Assembly (NCBI GenBank): GCA_030248195.1
Contig: JASAND010011394.1
Coordinates: 51,959-115,958, forward strand
DNA: 64,000 nucleotides
Source: Trissonchulus latispiculum
Lineage: Eukaryota; Nematoda; Enoplea; Enoplida; Ironidae
Direction of reading: 5' to 3'
Part shown: piece after piece, positions 24,469 through 35,986 of the stretch
How the letters are laid out: the number at the start of each line of letters is the position of its first letter
Position numbering within the stretch: position 1 is the stretch's first letter
Translations under genes and position numbers: made by a program
The notes under the pieces: generated by a model
Databases searched by the model: none
The model's input: the letters and a program-made list of their open reading frames with translations, nothing else
What the model was told of the DNA's origin: nothing

Positions 24469-25179
24469 AGGTCGTGAAAGGAAATAAACCGACCGTTTTA
24501 CGGATGAAGTGAGTGAGTTTGATCATAATTCCTGCAGTCGGTTTTGCCAATTCGAAACTCCTTCCCTCCAAGAATGCAGATCCAGGAGCCGTGAAGGCTA
24601 AGGTTAAAACGAAAACTTTGTTAGGTCGAAAATGATGAGATGCAAATCGACCCGTTGTTGGATGGCTCCTCCAATAAAATACGGTAACGGCATGGCAACA
24701 ACTGCATATGGCTTTAATTTAACTTAAATTTAATTTTAAACCTTAGGTTCATGTTTTACAAATCTAACTGATGATAAAATTTCCCAATTGATGGATCTGA
24801 CAGGCATTAGGTTGCACAGCATTAGATACATTGGGTCAAATTGTTGCAATTGCTTTCCAGCAGTGCCGCAATCATTGCTTGCAAACTCAGTATTGCAGTT
24901 GAATTGCACATGAAAATTTCCAGTTTGCAGACACAACTGCCTGTTGATCATAACAACTGCATTGCAGGCATACAGTAAATTTTTATGCCACAGTCTAAAC
25001 CCGTTTTAACTGCAAAATAAAATTCAAGATGTTTTCTGTACGGGTTTCTTCTTTCGGCTAACACTTCAGATTGTGTTTTGTTAAATTTTTCCTTGTTCAA
25101 AATCTGTTACAAAGAAATATAAATTACATAGTTGTCGCAACTATTTTTTTCGAAATATGTAGGAAATTAAATTGTCACT

Positions 25180-25280
25180 TCAGCACCTGAGACCCGAAAA
25201 TCGAACCCACGGTCGGATAAATGCTCCGACGCTCTACCAACTGAGCTACCGAGGCCACAGTCGCACCAAGCTAGAAGGTG
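25180..25280 (-). repeat. tRNA-like SINE head, copy 1 of a local pair
   Basis: On the minus strand a D arm GTAGCTCAGTTGGTAGAGC, a perfect anticodon stem TCGGA/TCCGA with a 7-nt loop GCATTTA, and box B GGGTTCGATTT can be read. Position 33 of the loop is C instead of T, and the T stem is mispaired (TTTCGG), so I do not call a functional tRNA. The flank ACAGTCGCACCAAGCTAG recurs at 25431-25448. Confidence 0.6.
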
Positions 25281-25394
25281 TTCGTATCCAAACTGAAGTG
25301 ACAATGAATTAATAATATTAATTACAACGCGGACAAACACATGATTCAGGGTGAGGTACACTCTGGTGACCTCAAGCTATCCTGTCAACTGCCG

Positions 25395-25448
25395 CTGACA
25401 TGACGCTCTGCCAACTGAGCTACCGAGGCTACAGTCGCACCAAGCTAG
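25395..25448 (-). repeat. Truncated tRNA-like SINE head, copy 2
   Basis: Only the 5' part of the unit at 25180-25280 is present: GCTACCGAGG, the GCTCTGCCAACTGAGCTACC D-arm block, and the same ACAGTCGCACCAAGCTAG flank. The anticodon arm and box B are absent. Confidence 0.6.
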
Positions 25449-25449
25449 T

Positions 25450-26950
25450 TTTTAAAGTAAACAATTTTTAGGATTCAATCATAAAAAGAGTATTTTGTAG
25501 TTTCCTTAATTATTCTTCATATAACCCATCTTTAGGTAAAGTTGCATCAGTGAGAGCGCTTAGTCATTGATAATAGCTTTTGGTGAGCAAACCAGTAGAA
25601 CCATTCCAAGTCTACTTGGTTTCTCTGAGTTTCACTTAAACTGTTAGTCTGCTATATGCATTTATATTGTCACTCATAGACCAATCAATTGCTACAGTTT
25701 CTGCAGCCGCAATCCTTAAGTTTATTGAGTAGGGTTATGAATTAAGCTTCGATTTTTTTAATTCCGCCCCAAACTGTGAAGCAGCAATACATTAGATGGA
25801 TACATTATGACCTATTTAGTCTGGGAAGGAGGGAACTTCCAGGGGACGGAAACTCTTTAGATCTAATTTAATGGGGGGATACCAGAAGCGGTAGTGTACA
25901 CTTTTGAACTGAGGAAGCTGAGAGAAAGGGAGATAGTCAAAGAGTTAGTCCTGGAATCAATAGCAAAATAACCCCAGGACCAGACCAGTTTAGGTTTATG
26001 CTAGGAAAGCTCTTCTCCACAATTATATATAGTTGGTAGGGTCTGAAGCATTGGATTTCAATTAAGTATCACTTTTGTGTGTGCTTTGGGGTGGGGTTTA
26101 TCTCAGTTTACGAAGGCAGGCATTTTCTTTCATAATGCTGGGAAAACCCTAATTCCAGAAGGGTCTAACTGCTTACCATCTGTTGCAGCAGAAGTAGCCA
26201 TTGAACAGTTAACCCGGTAATTTTTTTCTTTTTATCACAAACTTCATTTTGTATTTTTATCCCGAACTTTAGTGTAGAAAATTTAGCTTAATAACCCTCA
26301 AGCTGACTCGCTTGGTGTTTTGACGAACTTACTACCAGTGTTAAGTTTAGTCCTTTTTGTTCAGGTAGTTGGCTGTTCAAAACGTTTTACTACTCTGACT
26401 ATAGGGCCTTTGGGTGTGACCTGTGTATCTAAGTGGCCATAAATACCCCTTAAGAAATTGGGCAAAAGTTGTGTCAAATAATTCCAGTTTTTGGTATTTT
26501 TCTGTAACCTTTATATTATGAAACGTTTCCTGAAATGAGTATGTATGTAAACAGGACGAACTCAGCTCAGATTCTGAGCAGAATTAATTTTTTACTTGCA
26601 GTAGTCTTGTGTCATGAAGTGACCTGAAACGAATATGCAGACAACTGAGGCAGGGTTGTCCCAATAAGAAATTTACAAGGCCATTCCCCGCCTTGGTCCG
26701 GGTCTAAATTATCAGCCGGGCCGGAACTGGGCCCAGAGCCCAATCGAAGCCCGGAACCAGGCATGACCGCGAACGTGGCCCTATTACGTTTACGTAATTC
26801 GCTATTACGTGTTATTGGTTTTGTCATCAATTACATGTTTTCCTTGCGCATTTTATGTTTCAGTTTACCGAAGAAAGATCGGTTGTATTATTCTAACTTA
26901 AAGCTTATAAAGACTTAAAATGAGATAATTTGCCTTTCGGCCGAATTTAA
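25450..26950. other. Intergenic DNA upstream of transporter gene
   Basis: No gene is recognised. About 26690-26760 is locally GC-rich (GGGCCGG, GGGCCC motifs) in an AT-rich background, resembling a short decayed piece of a GGGCC array. No promoter motif is clear enough to place. Confidence 0.4.
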
Positions 26951-26954
26951 ATTT

Positions 26955-29900
26955 ATGGAGGAAAACAACGAAAGTAAAGGCGTTTCTCCGACCGGGGAAT
27001 CCCTGCACGGGGTAAGCATTAAATGTCAGACTCAAATAGACCTGAAAAAAGCAAAAGAAAAGCAACAGTTTATGGAAAAGGAGAAATAACATTGAAAAGT
27101 AAAAGTTATTTAGCGTAACAGTAAGAACTAAATAAAGGTAAAAGTTTATAAAATATGTAACTATATGCGTTGCTGGTAAGTAAAAACTACAGCAGTTCTC
27201 TGTTATTTATACTCTTGTAATAGTCTTAATACGCTGTAGTATTGAATTTAATTTATAAATTGAACAGTGTAACGTAAGTTCTCTGTTGTTTATACTCTTG
27301 CAATAGTCTTAATACACTGCATTGAATTTAATTTATAAATGGAACAGTGTAACGTAAAGTACTAATTGAACAGTAAGTACCTGTTTAATATTGCACATTC
27401 TACAAAATCCGTTGGAATCTGCCGTCATCTATACATACTAGTAGAAACATTAAAAAACACGAAAATTTTTTATTTAACTATTTTTTAGTCTATGAATGAC
27501 AAAGACTCTGGTGACGGTTTACGACATTTTATGGTTCTATTCCTGACCGTTCTGGCCTCAATAGGTGGTCTACTCTTTGGCTATGACACCGGTGTAATTT
27601 CTGGAGCTATGCTTTTTCTCAAGGTAGAACTGGGAAAACCGTTTGGTCAGTTTTGTTGAGCTTTGTTTAATTTGTTGTACCATTTATCGTTGATTTCAAG
27701 TCTGTACATATGTTGTGCCTTAATTGTCTTTAAACTTATGGTATGTAGGTGTTTGTGTGTACTTTAATTCTTCAAACATCTGAACTTCCATTTCTTTCCT
27801 AGAAAGTTGTTTGTTTTCAAATTTCCTCTGCTCCGTGTTTTTGAAGCAACTACAAGCAACGGGTGAAAAGTTAGGTTTAGTGGAAACTAGGCACGTGTAG
27901 AAGATCCTTCACACATCACATTCCAACAAAATATGCAACGGTTTGGATTGGAGTAGTGTCGGCTAATCCTTGCTTTTGTCCGTCACGCTTCGTTGCCGAT
28001 CTTTATCTCTGTAATCTGTTAAGCAACAACTCTACTCTTCTGCCTTTTGAAACATTTCGCTTTAGGATGAGTACCAACTCAGCTCTGTCTGGCAAGAGTC
28101 CATTGTCAGCATCACCATCGGCGCGGCCGCTCTCTTTGCTCTGATTGGTGGATACTTGACGGAAGTCTTCGGACGACGTCCAATCATAATCCTGGCCAGC
28201 GTGGTCTTCATTGTTGGATCAGCGATTCTCGCCTTCGCCAGAACGGCTGAAACGCTGCTTGTTGGCAGATTTGTGGTCGGAATTGGCATAGGTACGCAAC
28301 AGAAATGTGAAAGGTTGAAATCAGGATTGAAAGATGTGACGTAAAGTGTCCAGGACAGGGGACCGAACCAGCGAGTCTTGGATTCGTGGTCGATGCAATA
28401 CCATTCTGGTATATTTCAGGACTGTGACACCAGTTTATTGCACTAATGTAAATGTTTTGATTTACCTATCGATGAACATTTTTCTAATAATCTTAGTCTT
28501 TAGTCCTTAGTCTTCCAATAATATTTGTGGCTATTTTTAGATTAAACAATTAAATACATGAATCATACAATTTCTTGATGACTCGCACTAAAATGCTAAA
28601 GCTAAACAATGCTAAACTAACAGAAATAACTTAACAAACGAAACTAACAACAATACAAAGGTGGTGTTATAAGCTGTGCCTTTATGCTTAACTTCAAGCC
28701 ATTATAGATGATTTCTTTCAGGATTGGCATCCATGACGGTCCCCATCTATATTGCTGAAATTGCTCCAGCTCAAGTGAGGGGGCGTCTCGTAATGTTTTT
28801 TCAGATATTCATCACTCTGGGGATGCTGCTGGCCAGCGTAGTTGATGGAATATTTTCATACGTGACAGACGGGTGGCGGTATGCACGCAACTTATTTTTG
28901 CTTTACAAAATTTATAAGCTAAATTTCAGCTCAACACGAAAAAGCATGATTTGCTCAAGCTCACGTTAAAAACCCCAAGACATGCAGCGAATTTGTAGAA
29001 CCAGTGACGCTTGTCATACTCTTATGTATTATGTACTCTTGACACTACTTCGGGATTTAGGTATATGCTAGGTCTGGCAGCCATTCCAGCACTCGTACAG
29101 TGCATCGGATTCATATTTGTGCCAGAGTCCCCGCGATGGCTGGTCGATCACGGTTTGAAGGAACAGGCACAGAAATCCCTGAAATTCGTCTACAATAAAG
29201 ATTCACTTATCACTGCCCACTTTGAAGCGATCAAACAAGGCTGCCAGGACGCAGATCAGGAACGCTCCGTTCATGCAGGTTTTTTATTTTTAATTATTTT
29301 TAATTTTCGAATTTTCATAATTTTCATAAACTTTAGAAGTTCAAGTATTTCGATAGTTTCACCACTTTCACCTACTTTCCTATTTCCTGGCTCCGATTCA
29401 AACTAATTGAGTTTGTTTTTTAATTTTTTTAGTAGTAGTAGTAGTAATTTAATGCCAGTCAACAGAATACCATTAATACATACGCTTAATTCACGTAAAC
29501 ATGTAAACATTTAAATAAAACAAAAGTCAAGGTTACATTTCTCCACGAATACAAGAGACAACTAATAAGGTTGACCAACGATGGTCGAGTTGGGCCGATT
29601 GTCGACTACTGATACCCGACCACCTGATTCGACAGAGAATTCAATTAAGGCTATATTTTTTTAAAACTGTATAAGGATGGACTCAGATTGCATGAGATTA
29701 TACTAAGTTGAATTAAGTTTGCAGTAGCATTAATATCCATCATTTGTTTTAGGCGAAAATAGTCAATTTATCTCCGTCCTTAAAACTCCCCATGTCAGAA
29801 GAGCCTTAATCGTCGGTTGCTCACTGCAGATATTTCAACAGTTCATCGCCATTAATACCGTCATGTAAGCGCCCTGTAAAAAAGTCCACCTACTTCAGGA

Positions 29901-32900
29901 ATAATTTACCTTCTGAAGTTGTAAACGCTCAAAGTTTAATCTTGTTTATCCAGAGTAGGCTTAATGAGATATGTGATTTATCGGTTTATCTAAAGGGCTT
30001 AGCGTCAGAAGTCGGCTTATCGGCTCTACTAAGTCCTAGGACCTGCAGATCATAATGTATCCTGTCGTATATATTTACTGATTTATCTGTGTACTCTGAT
30101 TAGCGATGTTGTGAACTGCGCCCTGGCTATTAAGCTATGATTAAACTACTACAGGTGCCTGTATTTTAAATCTGAAAAACTCCAACTTACAGTATATGCT
30201 CTAATGGTATTATTGCAATTTCTTATCGTAGCAGTATCTAGTCACAGTTTTTCTTATACATACATCCTGTTCACATTTCATTTCCTCGTATTTCATTTTT
30301 CTTGTATTTCCTTTGGTCATCCTTTATTTCGATCCCGTTTTGATTGCAGGTATTACAGTGCAACAATCATCCATATGGCGGGCGTGGAGGCGAAGGACAA
30401 GGCTGTCTGGTGGTCCGTGGTCACTTCCGGGGTCAATTTCCTGGGGACCTTTGTAGGCTTTTGGCTCATCGAACGAATCGGCAGAAGGCCCCTGGCTTTA
30501 CTCAGTTTGTTAGGTTAGTGGAAAAGTCATTAACTATATTCTGGAGACAAAACAACACAGCGTAAGGGAAGCAGGCATAGGAAAGATTGATAAACCTGAT
30601 GTGAGAGTTTAGCTGATGGCTCTGTGGTGTAGTGGTAATAATGTAAGACTCGAGACATGAGGGGCAATGGTTCTATTTCCTGCCCGCTCAATTCTTTACA
30701 AGCTGATTTCAGGATAATTTTCTGTTATATTATCAAAGCATCAGACTGATAACTGCGGCTGCACTTTGATTGGAAAAGAACTTACAATCATAGAAAGCTT
30801 TAGGTTTTCAGTTTCATCCCAAATTCATAGCATTAATTTCTAGTATGAATTTTATAGGTGTACTATTTGGTCTTATCCTGTTGGCAGTTGGATTTCAACT
30901 GATTTCTGAGCATTCCTATCCCGTCACTGAAAGCAGTGTGAACTATTTTCGGTTATTCTCCTTGATTTTCATCTAAATTACTCAAAATGCAGTGTTATCT
31001 TTATGAACGATAAACGTAAAATTGTCCTTCTGTGTAGGAACCTCGGTTCCTAGCTAATTTCATGTCCGCCATTGAAATTCAGTGAAAATTCAGTCTTGTC
31101 AAAGTTCTCCTTCGGAGTGGTTGCGTCTTTTCACCTGCTCTTTTGTGCTCGTCGGGGGATTTATTTTTATCAGGTATTTTGGGTCGAGGGATTAATCCCT
31201 CCAAACTTTTGGGGTTTCTTTATTTGTTTGTGGGGTTGAAGTGATAATTGTTTGTGCCCTTGTTTATAGTTATGAAAATGTTTATATTCCGTGAACTGCA
31301 AAATTATCTTTGGTGTTTTCTGTCAATTTTGTAATTTTGATATAAAAACAGTAAACTTACGGTACCGAAATTGGACTGCCGGCGCCTGCTGTAGTCGGTT
31401 AGGAAGTTATAGCGAGTTTAGGGTCGAGTCTACGAGTCTAGTATGCGCACACTCACGAACCTAGCAGATCTTATTTAATTTAAATTATCCGTTTACTGGC
31501 AAACAACTATTCTTTACAGCAGTACGACGGACAGTTGCTCTGTAAGGTACAAAAGTTATGATGGTTGCTACTGATTGACTAAAGTGTGGCTCACTTTTGC
31601 AGAGCTTGCTAGTTTTACCTAAAACCAGGCAGGTTAAAATCAGCGCAATAAACTTTTTAGTCAACTGTTATCAATAGCTCGATCGTTGGAGACTATGACT
31701 AAGGAGCAGCCAAGTTGGTGGTTCGGTCCCGTCCCAGGACACTTTTCTTCACTTCTTTCATTCCGAATCTTTCCACGACAATAGTGCGTTAATTCAAATT
31801 TAGGGATTGGAAATAGAAATTGAAATTGATCTTTAGGGATTATAAAATTTAAAATGAGCCCGTTTCGTTGTTGCTTATTCATGACCTATTAAGTACGTAT
31901 TTATAACAAAATATACACAGAAAAGTTATAAAAATTATATATAAAAAATTAGAAGCTATGAAAGGGTGTCTTATCGCATAGTTTCAGCTTCAGTCTTCAG
32001 TTTAATGCATTCTGATTCTACATACGGTTATATTTAGAATGATAACAGTTGTAGTGCTGCTTAGAATATTATTTTGTAACATACATTTTTTAGTTTTTAA
32101 TAATTTCAGCTCCTGTGCTGCCTGTCTGTTACACTCTGATTCCTGTGGATTCTGCTACCTTGAACAACCTCTCTTCTCCTCCGCTTGTCTGCCAAAGAAC
32201 TCTGCTCAACCGGATCTCAAGACTGTCTGCGAGAAACGTCCAATTCCATTCAGTCCAACCGGAAAGTCGTCCAACGGTTGGACCTGGTCGGACGAATCCT
32301 GTCCCAGCCAGGCGTCCTATGCCTGGATTGCCATCTGCGGGATGACACTGTATTTGGCATTTTTCTCCTCTGGTAATAACTGATGCTTTTGTGAAAGTTT
32401 GAATTCAGGAATGAAAGATGAATTAAATTTGCGTTGTTGGGAAAGTCTAAGCTTTGAAAGAAAGCTTTGAATCCGATACGCAATTTCGAAACAAAAATTG
32501 ATCCCTTGTAATGATGCCTCAATACAGGAACTCTGCGGGGCAAGGTGCCGTTTGTTTAACCCTTAAATGCATAACCTGGGTCAAATTGACCCACACACTT
32601 GTTTGAACAGCTACGTATAGCCTAAAATGGCTTTTCATCCGGCTACTTCTTGGGACATCTCTCAAAATTCTCAGATACAACTAAAAACCAAGACAAAGTC
32701 GCAGGAAAATTCCTGGTTGTGGCCAGAAGAAATTATTTTCAATATTTAATCCCTGGGTCAATTTGACCCAGCTCATGAAATTCATAAAATAACACTCAGA
32801 TTTGAATTTTCAGTGCCAACCAGCAGCGTTTTCTTGCGTCAGCAGATGAATTTGTGAAGAATAGTGGTAAATTTCATTCAGTTTTGTCTATTTTTCGTAT

Positions 32901-34556
32901 TGGAGATTTAGCAGAATTCGTTTGGCAGCATGGTGACCTGGACTACTCTGCCATGTGTCAAGGACCAATGTTGACTCTCCTAAACAGCCTTGTCTGGTAA
33001 CGACAAAGCGTCTGCCAAATTATAGAAGTAGTACCAACAACAATCAGATATAAACACTACCGTTAGGCGTCCCACCAGAGCTGGTAGAAGGGTCCTAAAT
33101 GGCCAATTCCGTAAAGTCCTAGTTCTTCCTGGTAAGAATGGTATAACAGTGGGGATTGTTTCTAAAAGGGTGTTTAAGTTGGTTTCCTTTCAGAAATAGT
33201 ATTGTGAGATGATTTTTAGATTCAAAACTATTGCTATTTTGACTGACTGCCATAGGTGTCTGGGCTTTAACAGTTTGACTAGCAATTGTTCTCAGCTGCT
33301 ATTCCACGACTAGATAGAAATTATCGATTTCCCAGTAAATTGCCAAGCTATTCTGACTCTTTTATTAGCATTGTAACAAAAAAGTATGTTCCACGAAGCT
33401 AAAATTAGCGTTGGGTCAAATTGACCCAGGTTATGCGTTAACGTCGGCAAAATAGCTTATGCATTTAAGGGTTAAGCATAAACCTGAAAGTTCTCTTTCC
33501 TCACTAATATTACTTATGGTACTGGATTAACAACCTTTAATCTATTTGATTAAAGCTTCCCTCAGAATTTATTAAATTAAACTAGTCCATTAAACTCTTG
33601 CTATTTAAATTTATTTATTTATTATTTTTATTTGGATTTTAAAAATTCATTTTTTATATTTAGGTATGGGTCCCATACCATGGACGGTCAATGCTGAAAT
33701 CTATCCTCAGTGGGCACGAAGCACGGGAACCGCTCTTGCGACCAGCTGTAACTGGATATCAAATCTGATCGTATCGATGACCTTCCTGTCTCTCATGAAC
33801 ACAATCACAAGACATGGTCAGTTTCGACTGAAACGCTGTTATTTATTTTTATTTTATGTTTATAAATATTTTTTATAAATACATTTTTATTTTATAAGTT
33901 TTATTTATTTATTTTAGTACTCAATATGCATCTTCTACGGAATTGTAGAAATTTAGCTTGCAGCCTCTCAGTTTATTCAACTTTTTTCGTTTTCTCGGAT
34001 GGTTAGTCTCGGTCTCGGTTCTTTTGATTTGACATGTTTGGCGTCTTTTATATTCACTTCATATTCGGCATAACTGCTTCTAGTTTGGTGCAGCTGTAGA
34101 CATGGTAGCTCAGTTGGCAGAGAGTCGGAGCAAGTTCGAATTCCTCCTGAGATCAGAATTTTTGAGTCTCCGGCGCAAAAGTAACAACTTAATTTCTGGC
34201 AGAACTTTAGCTTAGAGATAGAGATGAAATAGGAAAAAATGTGTTTCCGCGGTTTGAGGCGGGATTTCCCAAATTTCTGAATCCTAAAAATTTAAAACTT
34301 TAAAAATTTCTAATGGGTAATTCTTTTTCTTCTTAGACTAATTTAATGTTTAGGTACCTACTATCTCTATTCCGGCGTCGCCTTTCTGGCTCTGGTTTTT
34401 GTGTTCCTCTTTATGCCAGAAACCAAAGGACGCAGTCTGGAACAAATGGAGGCCCTATTTTCACAGCCCTGGTTCAGAGCCAGAAAAAGGCACTGCGGGC
34501 TGGAGTATGTTCGGATTCGTGGTCTCAACAAAGGAAGAAGCGAAGATTCCGACTGA
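26955..34556 (+). CDS. SLC2A13: Proton/myo-inositol cotransporter-like (HMIT, SLC2A13 type)
   Basis: Exons: 26955-27011, 27489-27623, 28066-28291, 28722-28878, 29061-29278, 29753-29864, 30350-30513, 30858-30951, 32110-32372, 33664-33816, 34354-34556. All borders are GT/AG and phase-consistent, giving 593 aa. Sugar-porter (MFS) hallmarks appear in order: [15 protein letters not shown] in TM1 (~45-59), FGRRPI after TM2, [25 protein letters not shown] before the central loop (~212), [22 protein letters not shown], and [12 protein letters not shown] after TM12. A large Cys-rich extracellular loop ([15 protein letters not shown]) between TM9 and TM10 marks the HMIT subfamily apart from ordinary GLUTs. 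Human HMIT is H+/myo-inositol symport; substrate here is inferred. The exon 8 donor (GTTATT) is the least certain join. Human HMIT is 648 aa, so this is close to full length. Confidence 0.92.
28305..28440. repeat. Dispersed SINE-like repeat R2, intronic copy
   Basis: Shares GAAAGGTTGAAATCAGGATTG and the following AAAGTGTCCAGGACAGGGGA with 13497-13550 and, inverted, with 31740-31780. A box-B-like GGGGACCGAACC block follows (minus-strand GGTTCGGTCCCC). It sits immediately downstream of the exon 3 donor of the transporter. Confidence 0.55.
29410..29752. other. Transporter intron 5, repeat-poor
   Basis: Only an AGT/GTA trinucleotide run near 29431-29446 stands out. No exon is seen between the donor at 29279 and the acceptor at 29752. 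Confidence 0.45.
30562..30700 (+). repeat. tRNA-derived SINE R3, best-preserved copy
   Basis: The head GTAAGGGAAGCAGGCATAGG, then AAAGATTGATAAACCTGATG, is followed by a tRNA-like core with box A (GTGGTGTAGTGGTAATA) and box B (GGTTCTATTTCC). The same unit is at 22045-22175 (plus) and 37055-37190 (minus). It lies in the intron after exon 7 of the transporter. Confidence 0.7.
30960..32105. other. Transporter intron 8
   Basis: A 1.16-kb intron. It holds the tRNA-like SINE at 31672-31790 and otherwise AT-rich unremarkable sequence. Confidence 0.4.
31672..31790 (+). repeat. tRNA-derived SINE R2 with clear box B
   Basis: ATAGCTCGATCGTTGGAGAC (D-arm-like) is followed by CTAAGGAGCAGCCAAGTTGG and GGTTCGGTCCCGTCCC (box B). 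Next comes the family tail GGACACTTTTCTTCACTTC, TTTCATTCCGAATCTTTCC, which is the reverse complement of the tails at 13497 and 28305. AACTCGATCGTCGGAGGCTT at 45056 is another trace. Confidence 0.65.
32560..33471. mobile_element. piggyBac-like non-autonomous element, TTAA-flanked, 912 bp
   Basis: It is flanked on both sides by TTAA (32556-32559, 33472-33475). The ends CCCTTAAATGCATAA and, reversed, CCCTTAAATGCATAAGC give about 15-bp inverted repeats beginning CCC, as piggyBac elements do. A second inverted motif AACCTGGGTCAAATTGACCCA lies at both ends (32573 and 33413) and a variant CCCTGGGTCAATTTGACCCA lies at 32751. TGGGTCAAATTGACCCA is itself palindromic. No transposase frame is seen. It is inserted in the transporter intron between exons 9 and 10, on the minus side of no other gene. 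Confidence 0.85.
34100..34195 (+). repeat. tRNA-like SINE fragment in transporter intron 10
   Basis: GGTAGCTCAGTTGGCAGAGA (box A-like) is followed after a shortened middle by AAGTTCGAATTCC (box B-like). The region between is too short for an anticodon arm, so it is a decayed tRNA-derived sequence. Confidence 0.5.
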
Positions 34557-34689
34557 TTCCTTGCTTACATTCGAATCTTATATACTATGTTAGGTGTGTG
34601 AATTAAATCGTCATGCCTCAAATTACTTCAACCTACAGCAGTAAAGGCACCAATTACGGATTACAAATTGCTAATCACGCATCTTGCGT

Positions 34690-34750
34690 GATGGGGCCCG
34701 TTGCATAGAAGTTATTACTAATAAATTATTAGTGATTGGTTGATTAGTAG
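34690..34750. other. Possible inverted-repeat element fragment
   Basis: GGGGCCCGTTGCATAGAAG followed by TTATTACTAATAAATTATTA resembles the terminal type of small CAGGGCC/Harbinger-like MITEs such as those at 11222 and 14818. Only one end is visible, so this stays tentative. It lies just behind the transporter stop. Confidence 0.3.
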
Positions 34751-34859
34751 TGCCATGAATGTTCCGTGCTACTTTTATCTGTTCTCAACTTAGCAAACGC
34801 AAGAATACATAGGCTAACCTAAAAGGATAGTCAAGCTTCAAGTATCTTTCTAGATTGAT

Positions 34860-35900
34860 TTATATTAGGCTCAGCAATGAAGCAGCCTTACGAACGTTCA
34901 TACGATCAAGAGTACTACTTACAGGCAAGCAGACATGGAAAAAATGTAGTCAGCTGCACGTGTCACAAACTTAGCGTTAAAATGTATCAACGATCAGCGT
35001 TGACACTTTGGGAGCTAAGGATTCGAAAACTCCTCGGACCAGAACTGCCGTCCAAATCCAAAAAGACGTACATAACTGCATTTTTACTAATTTTTGCTAT
35101 GGCCATTTATGTAAATTGTGCTACAATTTTTCATCAAATCAATTTAAATTTGTAACCACTGTGTAAAATGATACTATTTGACTGGATTTATCTATCAGAA
35201 TATTTATTTTTGTAAATATAGGCAAAATTGGCGCAGTATGGCAGTTACGACTTTTGGCACACGTAGTCCTTGGGTATTTCTATTATCTTCAGCACATGTT
35301 GCCCAAGCCATAAAGACGTATGTGCAATGTTAAATTGCAGATACGACTTTCTGGCTTTGTCTTGGAATCCATAATTGCAGATACGTTTTTCTGCCAAGTT
35401 TATTACTACCAATGCTATGCAGATACGTCGTTCTAACATAGCTAGTTAAATTCAACATAAAATTTTGTGTATGTAGTTGGTCATAACTCCATTTTGGCCA
35501 AAATGTTAGTTACGACTTTTTGGCTTTGGACGGCAGAGAACTCCTCAGCCTACAGAATTCGAGTTTCAGGCAAATTCAGTTCAGGCAAATTTTTCGGCTG
35601 AATTGGTCGCCAGGTCAGCCCCCTTCGCCCCTCCCTACCCCATTCCCCAAAATTTGCCGTCGGCACATGTCTGCTAGAGAAACAATCTGAAACGTCTGAA
35701 AAACTATAGAAAAATCGTATGAATATTAACTTGAATTGCAGCATTAAAGAGTTGTTACATACCCTTCTTGAAGAATTTGCTTCTCAACTTTTACATCTCT
35801 GGATTTTACATCTTATTTCTCTCAGCCCAGCTATAGTTAGCCAAAACAACTGAACAACCAAATGCTATAAGAATGTGAAATACTTAAAATCAATTTGAAC
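34860..35900. other. Intergenic DNA between convergent genes
   Basis: This separates the plus-strand transporter and the minus-strand Methyltransf_21 gene. A 92-codon frame at 34877-35155 has no recognisable domain; its last 25 residues are hydrophobic. I do not call it as a gene. Repeated motifs around TACGACTTTTTGGC and TGCAGATACG between 35240 and 35530 hint at a weak local repeat. Confidence 0.35.
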
Positions 35901-35986
35901 AACAACACTTTGCTACTGTAGAACAGTTGACACACAAATCAGACAACAATATATACATCGAAATCAGTTTGGTCCATTCATAGAAT

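Noticed and set aside
25180..25262. Functional tRNA gene on the minus strand
   Set aside because: D and anticodon arms look good but the T stem is mispaired, loop position 33 is C, and a truncated copy with the same flank lies 190 bp away, as for a SINE.
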